Assembly: GCF_900103215.1 (NCBI RefSeq)
Contig: NZ_FNGV01000002.1
Coordinates: forward strand, 248,001 to 312,000
Direction: 5' to 3'
DNA length: 64,000 bases
DNA from: Kriegella aquimaris
Lineage (GTDB): Bacteria > Bacteroidota > Bacteroidia > Flavobacteriales > Flavobacteriaceae
The notes beneath the pieces were generated by a model that was not told the origin of the DNA, did not search any database, and saw only the letters and a list, made by a program, of their open reading frames with translations. Both the position numbers and the translations under genes were made by a program. Positions 55,783 through 64,000 of this stretch are shown here, piece by piece. The number at the start of each line of letters is the position of its first letter. Position 1 is the stretch's first letter.

Positions 55783-56403
55783 ATGAAAAAGTTTTTTTGC
55801 TTGCTCCTCTTTTTGCCCACTACGCTCCTGACTGCCCAAAAAGTGGTAAAAAAATCGTTTATTGATCCCAGTACCTCATTTATTAGGGTAAATGCTGCCA
55901 ATTGTTTTAAGGTCGAAATAGAAACGGGTACTACGAACGAAATGCTTATAGAGGCTACGATAGATGGAGAATATAGCAAAGAACTTCTATTAACCGTAAA
56001 TAAGGATGGGGCCACTACTGCGGTTAGTGCTGATTTTCAACCAAATTTTGTTCGCCCGAATGACAAATTAAGTGCCCATAAGGTGATTTCGATTGCACTG
56101 AAAATTAGGGTACCCGCACAGAAAGATGTCTACCTCCATGGTACAAGTTGCAATGTGTTCGCATCTGGGAACTATCGTTTTTTAAGGGTAACGCTGAACG
56201 ACGGAAAGTGTACCTTGAAGAATATTTCTGAATCGGCGAATGTTATGACCCAGAGCGGCGATATAATGGTGAGTAGTTCTGGCGCCTCTATTCTGGCCAG
56301 CAGTAAATATGGGCATGTCGATAGTTTATCGATACCTAACGGCAACACTAGTTTGGTTTTACGCACCACAACCGGAAATATCCATCTTAAGAAAACCGAA
56401 TAA
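55783..56403 (+). CDS. Secreted DUF4097-like putative adhesin
   Basis: A 206-residue exported protein with signal peptide MKKFFCLLLFLPTTLLTAQ. The mature part is all-beta and repetitive (SFIRVNAANCFKVEIETG, RVTLNDGKCTLKNISESANV, SGDIMVSSSGASILASSKYG, LVLRTTTGNIHLKK), the pattern of the DUF4097/putative auto-transporter adhesin fold with short beta-helix turns. No function is known. Its ATG lies 4 bp beyond a strong terminator, so expression from upstream would need read-through; no separate promoter was found. lspA follows 32 bp later. Confidence 0.75.
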   Translation: MKKFFCLLLFLPTTLLTAQKVVKKSFIDPSTSFIRVNAANCFKVEIETGTTNEMLIEATIDGEYSKELLLTVNKDGATTAVSADFQPNFVRPNDKLSAHKVISIALKIRVPAQKDVYLHGTSCNVFASGNYRFLRVTLNDGKCTLKNISESANVMTQSGDIMVSSSGASILASSKYGHVDSLSIPNGNTSLVLRTTTGNIHLKKTE

Positions 56404-56409
56404 TATGTC

Positions 56410-56417
56410 TACTTTTG
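56410..56417 (+). promoter_or_regulatory. -7 box of lspA (TACTTTTG)
   Basis: TACTTTTG matches TAnnTTTG. It lies 18 bp before the lspA ATG at 56436 and 7 bp after the previous stop. Confidence 0.5.
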
Positions 56418-56435
56418 CATTTATTATTGTAACGA

Positions 56436-57095
56436 ATGAGCCTAAATAAGTCCTTACTTTTAATCGCTGCTATTTTGATCGTAGATCAGTTGAGCAAACT
56501 ATATATCAAGACCCATTTTGTTCTTGGTGAGCCCGTTGAAGTCTTCAGTTGGTTTAAAATACTTTTTATCGAAAATTCAGGGGCCGCATGGGGTGCCAAA
56601 TTGAGTGATTTTTTGCCAATTTCCGAGCGATCGGGAAAACTGATATTGACCGTATTCAGATTGTTTGCAGTGGCGGGTATCGGATATTGGCTGTTCGACG
56701 TCATTCGTAAAAAATCTTCAAAGACATTAATTATTGCCGTTGCCTTGATTTTTGCGGGAGCATTAGGCAATATTATTGACTCGGTTTTCTACGGAGTTTT
56801 GTTCGATCATAGTAACAATCAAGTTGCAACATTGTTTTCTGATGACCCCTATGGCGGCATATTTCACGGTAAGGTGGTAGATATGCTTTATTTTCCTATG
56901 ATCGATACCGTCTGGCCAGAATGGGTTCCTTTTGTAGGAGGTAATAATTTTCGCTTCTTCGAACCTGTTTTTAATGTTGCCGATACGGCAATCAGTACGG
57001 GGGTAGGTATACTTTTGGTATTTAACAAAAAAGCGTTCGGTAATACTGAGGAAACCGATTCGATCGAAGGAAATCAGACCGCTTCAAAGGAGTAG
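56436..57095 (+). CDS. lspA: Lipoprotein signal peptidase (signal peptidase II)
   Basis: A 219-residue inner-membrane aspartyl protease that removes lipoprotein signal peptides. Four helices; active-site Asp in VVDMLYFP and FNVADTAIS, and the ILVDQLSK-like N-terminal motif (ILIVDQLSKLYI), plus ENSGAAWGAKLSD and ALGNIIDSV. The C-terminal tail (EETDSIEGNQTASKE) is an extra. It follows the ileS/DksA-like cluster, which is its common genomic neighbourhood, and serves the many lipoproteins seen in the window. It converges with the 5-formyl-THF cyclo-ligase gene (22 bp overlap of coding ends). Confidence 0.95.
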   Translation: MSLNKSLLLIAAILIVDQLSKLYIKTHFVLGEPVEVFSWFKILFIENSGAAWGAKLSDFLPISERSGKLILTVFRLFAVAGIGYWLFDVIRKKSSKTLIIAVALIFAGALGNIIDSVFYGVLFDHSNNQVATLFSDDPYGGIFHGKVVDMLYFPMIDTVWPEWVPFVGGNNFRFFEPVFNVADTAISTGVGILLVFNKKAFGNTEETDSIEGNQTASKE

Positions 57096-57643
57096 ATTTT
57101 TGTTGGGGTAACACAATAGTTCAAAGCGATATCATGGTCATCCACATCGGAAATTTTTTCCACAGCTTCAAAATGTGAAAGGCCTATTTTGATAACATCT
57201 GGTTTACAATTACTTAAAAACCTGTCGTAAAATCCTTTTCCATATCCCACTCTGTGACCTGTTTTATCAAAAGCCAAAAGAGGAACGAATACAACGTCCA
57301 ATTTTTTCTCCGATATTTCAATACCATCAATGGGTTCAGGAACGTTCCACTTATTTTTAATCAATTTGGTATTGTCGGTAAGTAAGTAGTTTGAAAGCGT
57401 ATCGTTTTCATTCATTTTAGGAACAATGATGTTTTTATCCTTGCCCTGTATTATAGAAAGTATGGGGGTAGTATCAATTTCGTTCTTTTCTGAAATAGAA
57501 AGGAAAATATGGTAATTGCTAAATTTCCAGACAGGAAGTTGTAAGAGATTATTAGCTATACTCAGGTCGGCATCGAGAAGTTCTTGGGCCGACATTTCTT
57601 CTCTGCGTTTCAAATATTTCGAGCGCAGACTTTTTTTTAGCAT
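57074..57643 (-). CDS. 5-formyltetrahydrofolate cyclo-ligase
   Basis: A 189-residue enzyme that converts 5-formyl-THF to 5,10-methenyl-THF with ATP. Features: N-terminal LKKSLRSKYLKRREEMS, the central IIVPKMNENDTLSNYLL and the C-terminal signature VPLLAFDKTGHRVGYGKGFYDRFL, which holds the ATP-binding GYGKGFYD. Its 3' end overlaps lspA tail-to-tail. A 28-codon ORF lies 44 bp upstream on the same strand. Confidence 0.93.
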   Translation of the reverse strand: MLKKSLRSKYLKRREEMSAQELLDADLSIANNLLQLPVWKFSNYHIFLSISEKNEIDTTPILSIIQGKDKNIIVPKMNENDTLSNYLLTDNTKLIKNKWNVPEPIDGIEISEKKLDVVFVPLLAFDKTGHRVGYGKGFYDRFLSNCKPDVIKIGLSHFEAVEKISDVDDHDIALNYCVTPTKIYSFEAV

Positions 57644-57687
57644 TTTGGGGGATTAATCGGTGCATTCACTAGAATGACATTTTGATT

Positions 57688-57774
57688 TTAATCCTTCGTG
57701 GCAACCGAAACATATACCTTAACAAAAATCATTAAGATGAGGTACATGCCTAGCATTATTAAATAGTTATCCAT
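57688..57774 (-). CDS. Very small ORF, candidate 28-residue membrane peptide
   Basis: Minus strand ATG 57774 to TAA at 57688-57690. The peptide starts MDNYLIMLGMYLILMIFVKV; residues 4-22 form one hydrophobic helix with a short polar tail ending in VATKD. It is 44 bp upstream of the 5-formyl-THF cyclo-ligase gene on the same strand and downstream of a tandem operator-like repeat. I do not recognise it. Composition is the main evidence; a chance frame is possible. Confidence 0.4.
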   Translation of the reverse strand: MDNYLIMLGMYLILMIFVKVYVSVATKD

Positions 57775-57792
57775 GTGTAAAATTGAATTTGT

Positions 57793-57806
57793 CTTTAAAT
57801 TTAAAG
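57793..57806. promoter_or_regulatory. 14-bp perfect palindrome upstream of the 28-residue ORF
   Basis: CTTTAAATTTAAAG is perfectly palindromic. On the minus strand it contains TAAATTTA, one mismatch from TAnnTTTG, and could be a -7 box for the small ORF, with start near 57789. Confidence 0.3.
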
Positions 57807-57829
57807 AATTTTTTCTTTGAAATCCTATC

Positions 57830-57865
57830 AAGTGCACATTTTTATCGATGAAGTGCACATTTTTT
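57830..57865. promoter_or_regulatory. Tandem 21-bp-spaced operator-like repeats
   Basis: AAGTGCACATTTTT begins at 57830 and again at 57851, an exact 21-bp spacing (two helical turns). The GTGCAC core is palindromic. It lies 56-91 bp upstream of the 28-residue ORF (minus strand), and about 340 bp before uvrC. Confidence 0.5.
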
Positions 57866-58203
57866 AAGAAACTTTAACAGATTTCTAACCAAAAGACTAC
57901 ATTGGTTTAATTCCGAGTCGTGTAAAATATTGACTGCCAATGATTAATTCTGTTTTTAAGATTTTCGTTAAAACGATAAATTCTGTAATGATTTCAATGC
58001 TTAAAAGAAAATCGGTAATCTTTTGACATGTTAAAACCATTATCAGAAGATGAAAATCGTTAAATCAGGTATGGTTTGCCTTAGAAAATTGAGGGCAAGT
58101 CGAGTTTGGGGTAACGTTAAAATAATACGAACAACCGCTAGTTTTACAAAAACATAGTAATTTAACTGCTCAAATAGGGAGTAACTAATCCGCCCATTAT
58201 AAA
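57866..58203. other. Intergenic region upstream of uvrC
   Basis: About 340 bp, AT-rich, without a credible gene. No perfect TAnnTTTG box was found on the plus strand for uvrC. TTTCGTTAAAACG and AAAATCGTTAAATC share a CGTTAAA core, but nothing more definite can be said. Confidence 0.35.
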
Positions 58204-59991
58204 ATGCCCCAAGTACCTATCAAAGTTCAACTCAGCACACTGCCTAATAGTCCGGGGGTATATCAATTCTACGATTCCGAAGATATCATCCTTTATATAG
58301 GTAAAGCCAAGAATTTAAAGAAAAGGGTGTCATCCTATTTTACAAAAAACCATGAATACGGTAAGACGAGGGTCATGGTAAAAAAGATTCGTTCGATTCA
58401 ACATATTGTTGTACCCACAGAATCTGATGCGCTGCTATTAGAGAACAATCTTATCAAGAAATATCGGCCTAGGTACAATGTACTTCTTAAGGACGATAAA
58501 TCATACCCATGGATATGTATTAAGAATGAACGTTTTCCTCGAATTTTTCCGACAAGGAAACTTATAAAAGATGGATCGGAATACTACGGGCCATATACCA
58601 GTATGAAAACGGTAAAGACCTTATTGGATCTCGTCAAAAGCGTTTACCCGCTTCGTACCTGCAACTATGACCTTTCTCAAGAAAAGATAAATGCGGGAAA
58701 ATATAAAGTATGCCTGGAGTTTCATTTAGGCAACTGTAAAGGTCCCTGTGAAGGGTTACAGAGCATTACGGAATACGACAGGCAGATTGCCGATATTCGT
58801 GAAATTGTAAAGGGTAATTTTAAATCTTCACTCCATTATTTCAGGCACCAAATGAAGGCCTTGGCCAGTGAAATGCGATACGAAGAGGCACAACGTATAA
58901 AAGACAAGATAGAAATACTGGAAAACTATCAGGTGAAAACTACGATTGTAAACCCCAAAATCAATAATGTCGATGTGTTTTCCATTATATCGGAAGATAC
59001 GTTTGCTTACGTCAATTTTTTACAGCTTTCCCATGGATCCATCATTCGCTCACATACATTGGAAATAAAGAAGAAACTGAATGAGACTGACGAAGAATTA
59101 CTTCAGCTGGCGATTGTAGAAATAAGACAACGCTTCGACTCACAATCGAAAGAGCTTTATCTTCCGTTCAAGGTTATCGTAGAACCACATTTAAAAGTTA
59201 CGATACCTAAACTCGGTGATAAAAAAAAGATTTTAGAGCTCTCTGAGCGTAATGCCAAATTCTTTCGACAAGAACGCTTCAAGCAGATACGTATTACAGA
59301 CCCAGATCGGCATACCAATAGAATAATGGCCCAAATGCAAAAAGACTTGCGGCTATTTCAAGAACCTCGCCATATCGAATGTTTCGATAATAGTAATATA
59401 CAAGGAAGCAATCCGGTGGCTGCCTGTGTCGTGTTTAGGAACGGAAAGGCATCAAAAAAAGAGTATCGGCATTATAATATCAAAACGGTGGAAGGCCCAG
59501 ATGACTTTGCATCTATGGAGGAAGTCGTTTTTAGACGTTATAAGCGCCTATTGGCAGAAGATGAATCCTTGCCCCAATTGATTGTAATAGACGGAGGCAA
59601 AGGTCAGCTTTCATCAGCTGTAAAAAGTTTAGATATATTGGGATTACGGGGTAAAATAGCAATTATAGGAATCGCCAAAAGGTTGGAAGAAATTTATTTT
59701 CCTGAAGACCCCATACCCCTCTATCTCGATAAGAAGTCGGAAAGTCTAAAAATAATACAACAACTCAGAAATGAGGCCCACCGGTTCGGTATCACATTTC
59801 ATAGAAACAAAAGAAGTAAGGCCGCCATTAATTCCGAATTGGAGGGAATCGATGGAATTGGCGAGAAAACGGCGGAAGAGTTACTGAAAAAGTTCAAATC
59901 GGTAAAGCGGATCAAGGAAGCTTCCATAGAAAATTTGGCTAAAAGTGTCGGAATGGCTAGAGCGAAAAAAATATATGAAACATTTCATTAA
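58204..59991 (+). CDS. uvrC: Excinuclease ABC subunit C
   Basis: A 595-residue nucleotide-excision-repair endonuclease. Domains in order: GIY-YIG nuclease (NSPGVYQFYD...ILYIGKAKNLKKRVSSYF, residues 12-90), Cys-rich part, UVR motif (around 200-235, EAQRIKDKIEILENY), RNase H-like nuclease (HIECFDNSNIQGSNPVAACV, and later VIDGGKGQLSSAV) and C-terminal HhH (LEGIDGIGEKTAEELL). All catalytic regions are present. The patatin gene begins just after it. Confidence 0.96.
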   Translation: MPQVPIKVQLSTLPNSPGVYQFYDSEDIILYIGKAKNLKKRVSSYFTKNHEYGKTRVMVKKIRSIQHIVVPTESDALLLENNLIKKYRPRYNVLLKDDKSYPWICIKNERFPRIFPTRKLIKDGSEYYGPYTSMKTVKTLLDLVKSVYPLRTCNYDLSQEKINAGKYKVCLEFHLGNCKGPCEGLQSITEYDRQIADIREIVKGNFKSSLHYFRHQMKALASEMRYEEAQRIKDKIEILENYQVKTTIVNPKINNVDVFSIISEDTFAYVNFLQLSHGSIIRSHTLEIKKKLNETDEELLQLAIVEIRQRFDSQSKELYLPFKVIVEPHLKVTIPKLGDKKKILELSERNAKFFRQERFKQIRITDPDRHTNRIMAQMQKDLRLFQEPRHIECFDNSNIQGSNPVAACVVFRNGKASKKEYRHYNIKTVEGPDDFASMEEVVFRRYKRLLAEDESLPQLIVIDGGKGQLSSAVKSLDILGLRGKIAIIGIAKRLEEIYFPEDPIPLYLDKKSESLKIIQQLRNEAHRFGITFHRNKRSKAAINSELEGIDGIGEKTAEELLKKFKSVKRIKEASIENLAKSVGMARAKKIYETFH

Positions 59992-60013
59992 AAAAAACGA
60001 CTTATATCGCACT

Positions 60014-62287
60014 ATGCAAAAACTAAGTGTTTCAGTACTGTTTTTAATTTGCTCTTTCTTTTCTTTAGCCCAGAACGTGAAGAGTAACCAGGATATTAAA
60101 GTTGGGGTTGTATTAAGTGGTGGCGGTGCCAAAGGACTTGCCCATATTGGGGCCTTGAAAGTAATCGAAGAAGCCGGTATTCAAATCGATTATATTGGCG
60201 GTACGAGCATGGGGGCTATTATTGGCGGTTTATACGCTTCGGGGTATTCCGCTACGCAACTGGATTCTATTTTTAGAAGTATCGATTTCACGAATCTCAT
60301 TCAAGACAATTTGCCACGTAGCGCCAAGTCATTCTATGAAAAGGAAGCGGCAGAAAAATATGCGCTGACCCTGCCTTTCGACAACTTAAAGGTCTCGTTT
60401 CCTCAAGCCTATTCGGGCGGGCAAAACGTCTACAATGAATTGGTAAGAATATTGTACCATGTTAAAGATGTCTCCGATTTCAGCAAATTACCGATTCCCT
60501 TTCTGTGTATTGCAACCGACGTAGAAACAGGTGAAGAAGTATTACTCGATAAGGGATATCTTCCTGAGGCCATAATGGCCAGTGGAACCTTGCCTTCTTT
60601 GTTCGAACCTGCTTCGATGGGCGAGAAGGTTTTGATAGATGGGGGTGTGGTTAATAACTATCCTATTCAAGAGGTAAGAAACATGGGTGCCGATATTATT
60701 ATCGGGGTCGATGTACAACACGGTCTTCGTGACCGGGAAGCTCTTTTATCAGCAACTGAAATTTTACTACAAATCAACAATTACAGAACGGCCTTGGATA
60801 TGGTTGAGAAATCTGCCATGACCGATATCTATATCAAACCCGATATCGGTGATTTTTCGGTAGTCGATTTTAATTCGGGGCAGAAAATTATCGATAGTGG
60901 AACCAGTGCCGCTATGGAGAAAATGGAGGCGTTAAAGAAGCTATCGAAACAAAAAGCTTCCCCCGGGGACAAAATAAAACCGGTAAAAATGCGGGATAGT
61001 ATTAAAATAGACCGGCTCGTGCTAACGGGCAACGAAAATTATACCAGAGGTTATGTAAAAGGGAAGCTAAGGTTTGATCTAGTTGATAAAATTACTTTTG
61101 AAAAATTACAACAGGGCCTAAACAATCTTTCAGCGACGGGCAACTTTAAAACCATCAGATACGAATTATTGTCTAGCAGTGACGAGGTACATCTAGTGCT
61201 CGATTTGAAAGAAAATCCGATAAAAACCTATATTCGTTTGGGGGCACATTATGACGATTTATATAAAACGGCAGCTCTTATAAATATAACCCATAAAAAT
61301 CTTTTGATGAAAGATGACGTGAGCTCCCTTGATTTTATTTTTGGGGATAACGTAAGATATGACCTTAAGTATTTTGTTGATAAAGGCGCCTATTGGAGCT
61401 TCGGTTTAAATTCTAGGTTCAATGCGTTTGAAAAAGAAGTAGATTATGGGTTGGTTGCCGGTAATTTCGACATTACGAACACTTCGAACATCAATACTAT
61501 AAATTTTGATGTTACCGACTTTTCCAATCAATTCTATATTCAAACCGTTCTAAAAGAAGAATTTGCATTCAGTTTAGGTGTCGAACATAAGTTCTTGAAA
61601 TATAGTACAAGAACCTTGGGTAATTTCTTTAATGAAGAAGATGAGGGTGTTGCTGGCGTGACTGCGGGCTCCAAGGGCCGGGTATTGTTCGAAAAGAGTA
61701 ATTATTACAGCGCATTTGGGAAACTTGTGCTAGATACCTACGATGACAAATATTTCCCTACTAGGGGGCTATTTTTTGACGGGGACTTTCACTTTTACAT
61801 ACTTTCTTCTGATTTTAATAATGATTTCAAGGAATTTTCAATTGCCAAAGCAAAAATAGGGGGGGCGTTTTCGGTATCAAAAAACGTTTCCTTAAATTTT
61901 GAAACCTTGGGTGGGTTTAAGCTCGGTACTTCGGGCATCGCTACGTACGATTTCGTTTTAGGAGGGTACGGCACTAACCTGATCAACAATTTTGTGCCTT
62001 TTTTGGGGTATGACTTTTTAAGTTTACCCGGCAATAGTTTTGTAAAGGCCTACAGCAGGGTAGATTGGGAGTTCACCCCTAAAAACCATTTTACGCTTTC
62101 AGCAAACTATGCCAATGTCGATGATGACCTTTTTCGAACAGGGGAGTGGTTTACCGAACCTGATTTTTCGGGCTACGGCATCGGTTATGGTTGGGAGTCT
62201 TTTCTGGGCCCTGTTCAAGTGCTTTATTCTTGGTCGCCTGAAGGCAATTTTAGCAACTTCTTTTTTAGTATAGGGTACTGGTTTTAG
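60014..62287 (+). CDS. Patatin-like phospholipase with POTRA and outer-membrane barrel (type Vd)
   Basis: A 757-residue protein. Signal peptide MQKLSVSVLFLICSFFSLAQ, then a patatin phospholipase domain (about 28-325) with GGGAKG at 36-41, nucleophile Ser65 in GTSMG and Asp209 in IDGG, the Ser-Asp dyad. A POTRA-like segment (350-425, KIDRLVLTGNENYTRGYVKG) leads to a 16-strand Omp85-type barrel ending SIGYWF. This is the PlpD/type Vd autotransporter plan: an exported lipase attached to its own translocator. Start ATG 60014 gives a clean signal peptide; earlier ATGs (59945, 59975) overlap uvrC. Substrate lipids are unknown. Confidence 0.92.
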   Translation: MQKLSVSVLFLICSFFSLAQNVKSNQDIKVGVVLSGGGAKGLAHIGALKVIEEAGIQIDYIGGTSMGAIIGGLYASGYSATQLDSIFRSIDFTNLIQDNLPRSAKSFYEKEAAEKYALTLPFDNLKVSFPQAYSGGQNVYNELVRILYHVKDVSDFSKLPIPFLCIATDVETGEEVLLDKGYLPEAIMASGTLPSLFEPASMGEKVLIDGGVVNNYPIQEVRNMGADIIIGVDVQHGLRDREALLSATEILLQINNYRTALDMVEKSAMTDIYIKPDIGDFSVVDFNSGQKIIDSGTSAAMEKMEALKKLSKQKASPGDKIKPVKMRDSIKIDRLVLTGNENYTRGYVKGKLRFDLVDKITFEKLQQGLNNLSATGNFKTIRYELLSSSDEVHLVLDLKENPIKTYIRLGAHYDDLYKTAALINITHKNLLMKDDVSSLDFIFGDNVRYDLKYFVDKGAYWSFGLNSRFNAFEKEVDYGLVAGNFDITNTSNINTINFDVTDFSNQFYIQTVLKEEFAFSLGVEHKFLKYSTRTLGNFFNEEDEGVAGVTAGSKGRVLFEKSNYYSAFGKLVLDTYDDKYFPTRGLFFDGDFHFYILSSDFNNDFKEFSIAKAKIGGAFSVSKNVSLNFETLGGFKLGTSGIATYDFVLGGYGTNLINNFVPFLGYDFLSLPGNSFVKAYSRVDWEFTPKNHFTLSANYANVDDDLFRTGEWFTEPDFSGYGIGYGWESFLGPVQVLYSWSPEGNFSNFFFSIGYWF

Positions 62288-62546
62288 TGAGGTAGGGGTT
62301 AATAATTTACCGAAAGCTGATTACTATTTCAAACTGATTTCTTTCCTAATAATGAGATGTATATAGGACGCAAATTGCGGAAGTATCATGGACATATCAT
62401 TAGAATGTTTAGTTTATGATTACATATTTTAACAAGAATAATCTTCAAAAAAAGAGAAGAATTATTATATTTTTTTGTAGCCATTCATCGAAAATATTAT
62501 AAGTTGATGCTTTTTTAACTTAATTTTATGACTTTAGATACGCCCT
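62288..62546. other. Intergenic region before the partial outer-membrane protein
   Basis: About 260 bp, AT-rich, with no terminator or -7 box that I can defend. A short ATG-initiated frame at 62528 ends after 28 codons and has no signal-peptide character. Confidence 0.35.
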
Positions 62547-64000
62547 TTGCATACGTTCATAGTCCCATTTCTCATGTTACACGCCCTAGGTTTTTCCCAG
62601 AGTATCAATTTTGACCAAGTGGGCAAAGAAAAGTGGTTGCGCTATAATGGTGGCGTTGCGGCCAACGCAGTGTACTACGACGGAACGGCAAATCGGCAGA
62701 ATCTAACTTACTATCTGACTGGGAACCTTAACTTCAATATTGCCGGGCTTTACAGTATTCCGTTATCTTTTACTTATTCGAATCAGGAGTTCGATTTTCC
62801 TAATCCTTTCAAATTTAACCGGTTAAGTTTACATCCTTCCTATAAATGGGCTATGGCACATATTGGTGATGTGAGTATGACCTTTTCGCCCTATACTTTA
62901 GCAGGACATCAATTTACAGGAGGTGGATTTGACCTGAATCCCAAAGGAAAATTTCAAGTCAGTGCCATGTACGGGCGATTTTTGAAGGCTACGGAATACA
63001 ATTTTGAAGAACCTCTTGCCATTGCGGCCTACAAACGTATGGGTTATGGTATGAAGGCGGCTTATGATTTCGATTTTATGAAGTTGGGGGTTATTCTATT
63101 GAAGGTTGGTGATGAAGATAGTTCAATAGGAACATCGTTTCCTATAGAGCTGGAACTTTCACCTAAAGATAACGCAGTGGTTTCCTTTGAAACGCAATTT
63201 AGTGTTTTCGAAAAAGCCCAAATCAGAGTTGAATATGCCATTTCTGGGGTTACCGAAGACTCCCGTTTAACGGCTACTCCATTGAAAAGCGGGTTGCTTT
63301 CCTTTCTATTAAAGGAAAACATCAGTTCGAACTATTATAGCGCATTGAATGCATCTTTCGATTACCCCGCTGGAAACGGTACTCTAGGTATCGGTTATAA
63401 ACGTATTGACCCAGACTATAAGACTTTGGGAGCTTACTATTTCAATAACGACCTTGAAAATATTACAATAAACGCCAGTCAGACCCTTTTTGATAATAAA
63501 CTGAACTTCAGCGTCAATGCAGGTTTGCAGCAAAATAATCTCGATAAGGCCAAATCATCTGATCAGCAACGTATTGTTAGTTCGGTCAATGCCAAATTAA
63601 CGGCTTCCGAACGTTTGGGCATTAATTCATCCTATAGCAATTTTCAATCATACACCAATATTCGAGACCAGTTCGATTACATCAACCAAGTTGGTGTTTT
63701 AGACAATGTTGATACCCTGAACTACCGGCAAATTTCCCAAAATGCTAATTTGGGAATAAACTATGTCGTTAAGAAAACAGAGGCCAAACAGCACAGTACT
63801 AGTCTCAATTTGGTTTACCACAATAGTATTAATCAGCAAGAGGGGGAAACCATTGAAGGTGGCGACAATTCATTCTATAACGGAGTAGCGGCTTACACTT
63901 TGGGGTATCCGAAGCTGGCATTTAATATTTCTCTGGCCGGTAATGCTTCTTACAATACCATAGCGGAAGCCAATCATCTGACACTTGGGCCAACACTGGC
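62547..64000 (+). CDS. Outer-membrane beta-barrel protein, partial (C-terminus beyond window)
   Basis: An open frame running off the right edge, at least 484 codons. ATG 62574 has no signal peptide ahead, whereas a TTG at 62547 gives HTFIVPFLMLHALGFSQ, a plausible cleavable signal, so TTG is preferred. The rest is made of alternating aromatic/polar strands with short turns (VAANAVYYDGTANRQNLTYY, LNFNIAGLYSIPLSFTYS, GRFLKATEYNF), the look of a large outer-membrane barrel. Multiple YSNFQSYTNIRDQFDY-type loops follow. I do not recognise the family; similar proteins often lie beside large secreted adhesins in Bacteroidota. No stop in the window. Confidence 0.7.
   Translation, partial: MHTFIVPFLMLHALGFSQSINFDQVGKEKWLRYNGGVAANAVYYDGTANRQNLTYYLTGNLNFNIAGLYSIPLSFTYSNQEFDFPNPFKFNRLSLHPSYKWAMAHIGDVSMTFSPYTLAGHQFTGGGFDLNPKGKFQVSAMYGRFLKATEYNFEEPLAIAAYKRMGYGMKAAYDFDFMKLGVILLKVGDEDSSIGTSFPIELELSPKDNAVVSFETQFSVFEKAQIRVEYAISGVTEDSRLTATPLKSGLLSFLLKENISSNYYSALNASFDYPAGNGTLGIGYKRIDPDYKTLGAYYFNNDLENITINASQTLFDNKLNFSVNAGLQQNNLDKAKSSDQQRIVSSVNAKLTASERLGINSSYSNFQSYTNIRDQFDYINQVGVLDNVDTLNYRQISQNANLGINYVVKKTEAKQHSTSLNLVYHNSINQQEGETIEGGDNSFYNGVAAYTLGYPKLAFNISLAGNASYNTIAEANHLTLGPTL

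Overview
The window reads as chromosomal DNA of a marine-type flavobacterium (Bacteroidota, Flavobacteriaceae). The protein families point there: a MoxR/DUF58 Bat-type operon, a CarboxypepD_reg-type TonB-dependent receptor, an acyl-ACP desaturase, an orphan GH105 enzyme and many short lipoproteins with late Cys. Several genes are preceded by TAnnTTTG -7 boxes, the Bacteroidota promoter signature, and Shine-Dalgarno sites are weak or absent. Genus (Maribacter/Zobellia-like) is only a guess. I see no tRNA, rRNA, CRISPR array, phage or intact insertion sequence.

Layout: 0-3.5 kb holds a minus-strand Bat-type operon (moxR, DUF58, BatD-like membrane protein cut by the window edge). 3.9-10.2 kb is a plus-strand run: SDR and AlbA_2-domain protein (ATGA overlap), then SPFH-GYF protein, double zinc-ribbon membrane protein, PPP-type phosphatase (ATGA overlap) and acyl-ACP desaturase, closed by a strong terminator. 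10.2-12.4 kb has an HhH-domain membrane protein followed by about 1.6 kb without ordinary genes. This stretch instead carries two very small ORFs for secreted or membrane peptides, two copies of a hairpin element with an identical 13-nt loop and covarying stems, and a long imperfect hairpin between them. I regard it as the most likely place for something undescribed.

12.4-17.5 kb (minus) has an ALDH7-type dehydrogenase, DUF1304, a CHASE-type histidine kinase, 3-hydroxyanthranilate dioxygenase and a CAP-domain lipoprotein. 17.8-28 kb holds a thioester-containing bacterial alpha-2-macroglobulin and penicillin-binding protein 1C, the classic envelope-defence pair, with CvpA and small genes between. 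28-34 kb is glycerol / glycerol-3-phosphate metabolism (glpK, glpD, gpsA) with an alpha/beta-hydrolase lipoprotein inserted. 34-45 kb has an AraC regulator divergent from a phytanoyl-CoA dioxygenase-like enzyme, a SulP transporter, GH105, cytochrome c, hydrolase, nitronate monooxygenase, thioesterase, EamA exporter, Spx/ArsC-like protein, DinB-like protein and a DUF3298 lipoprotein.

45-57.6 kb is housekeeping: a cystathionine synthase/lyase-type enzyme, gdhA, recO, a TonB-dependent receptor, a LEA-like lipoprotein, ileS, a zinc-less DksA-like protein, a putative adhesin, lspA and 5-formyl-THF cyclo-ligase. The 57.6-58.2 kb gap has a 28-residue membrane-peptide ORF with two operator-like repeats spaced exactly 21 bp upstream. 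58.2-64 kb is uvrC, a type Vd patatin and the start of an outer-membrane beta-barrel protein that runs off the window.
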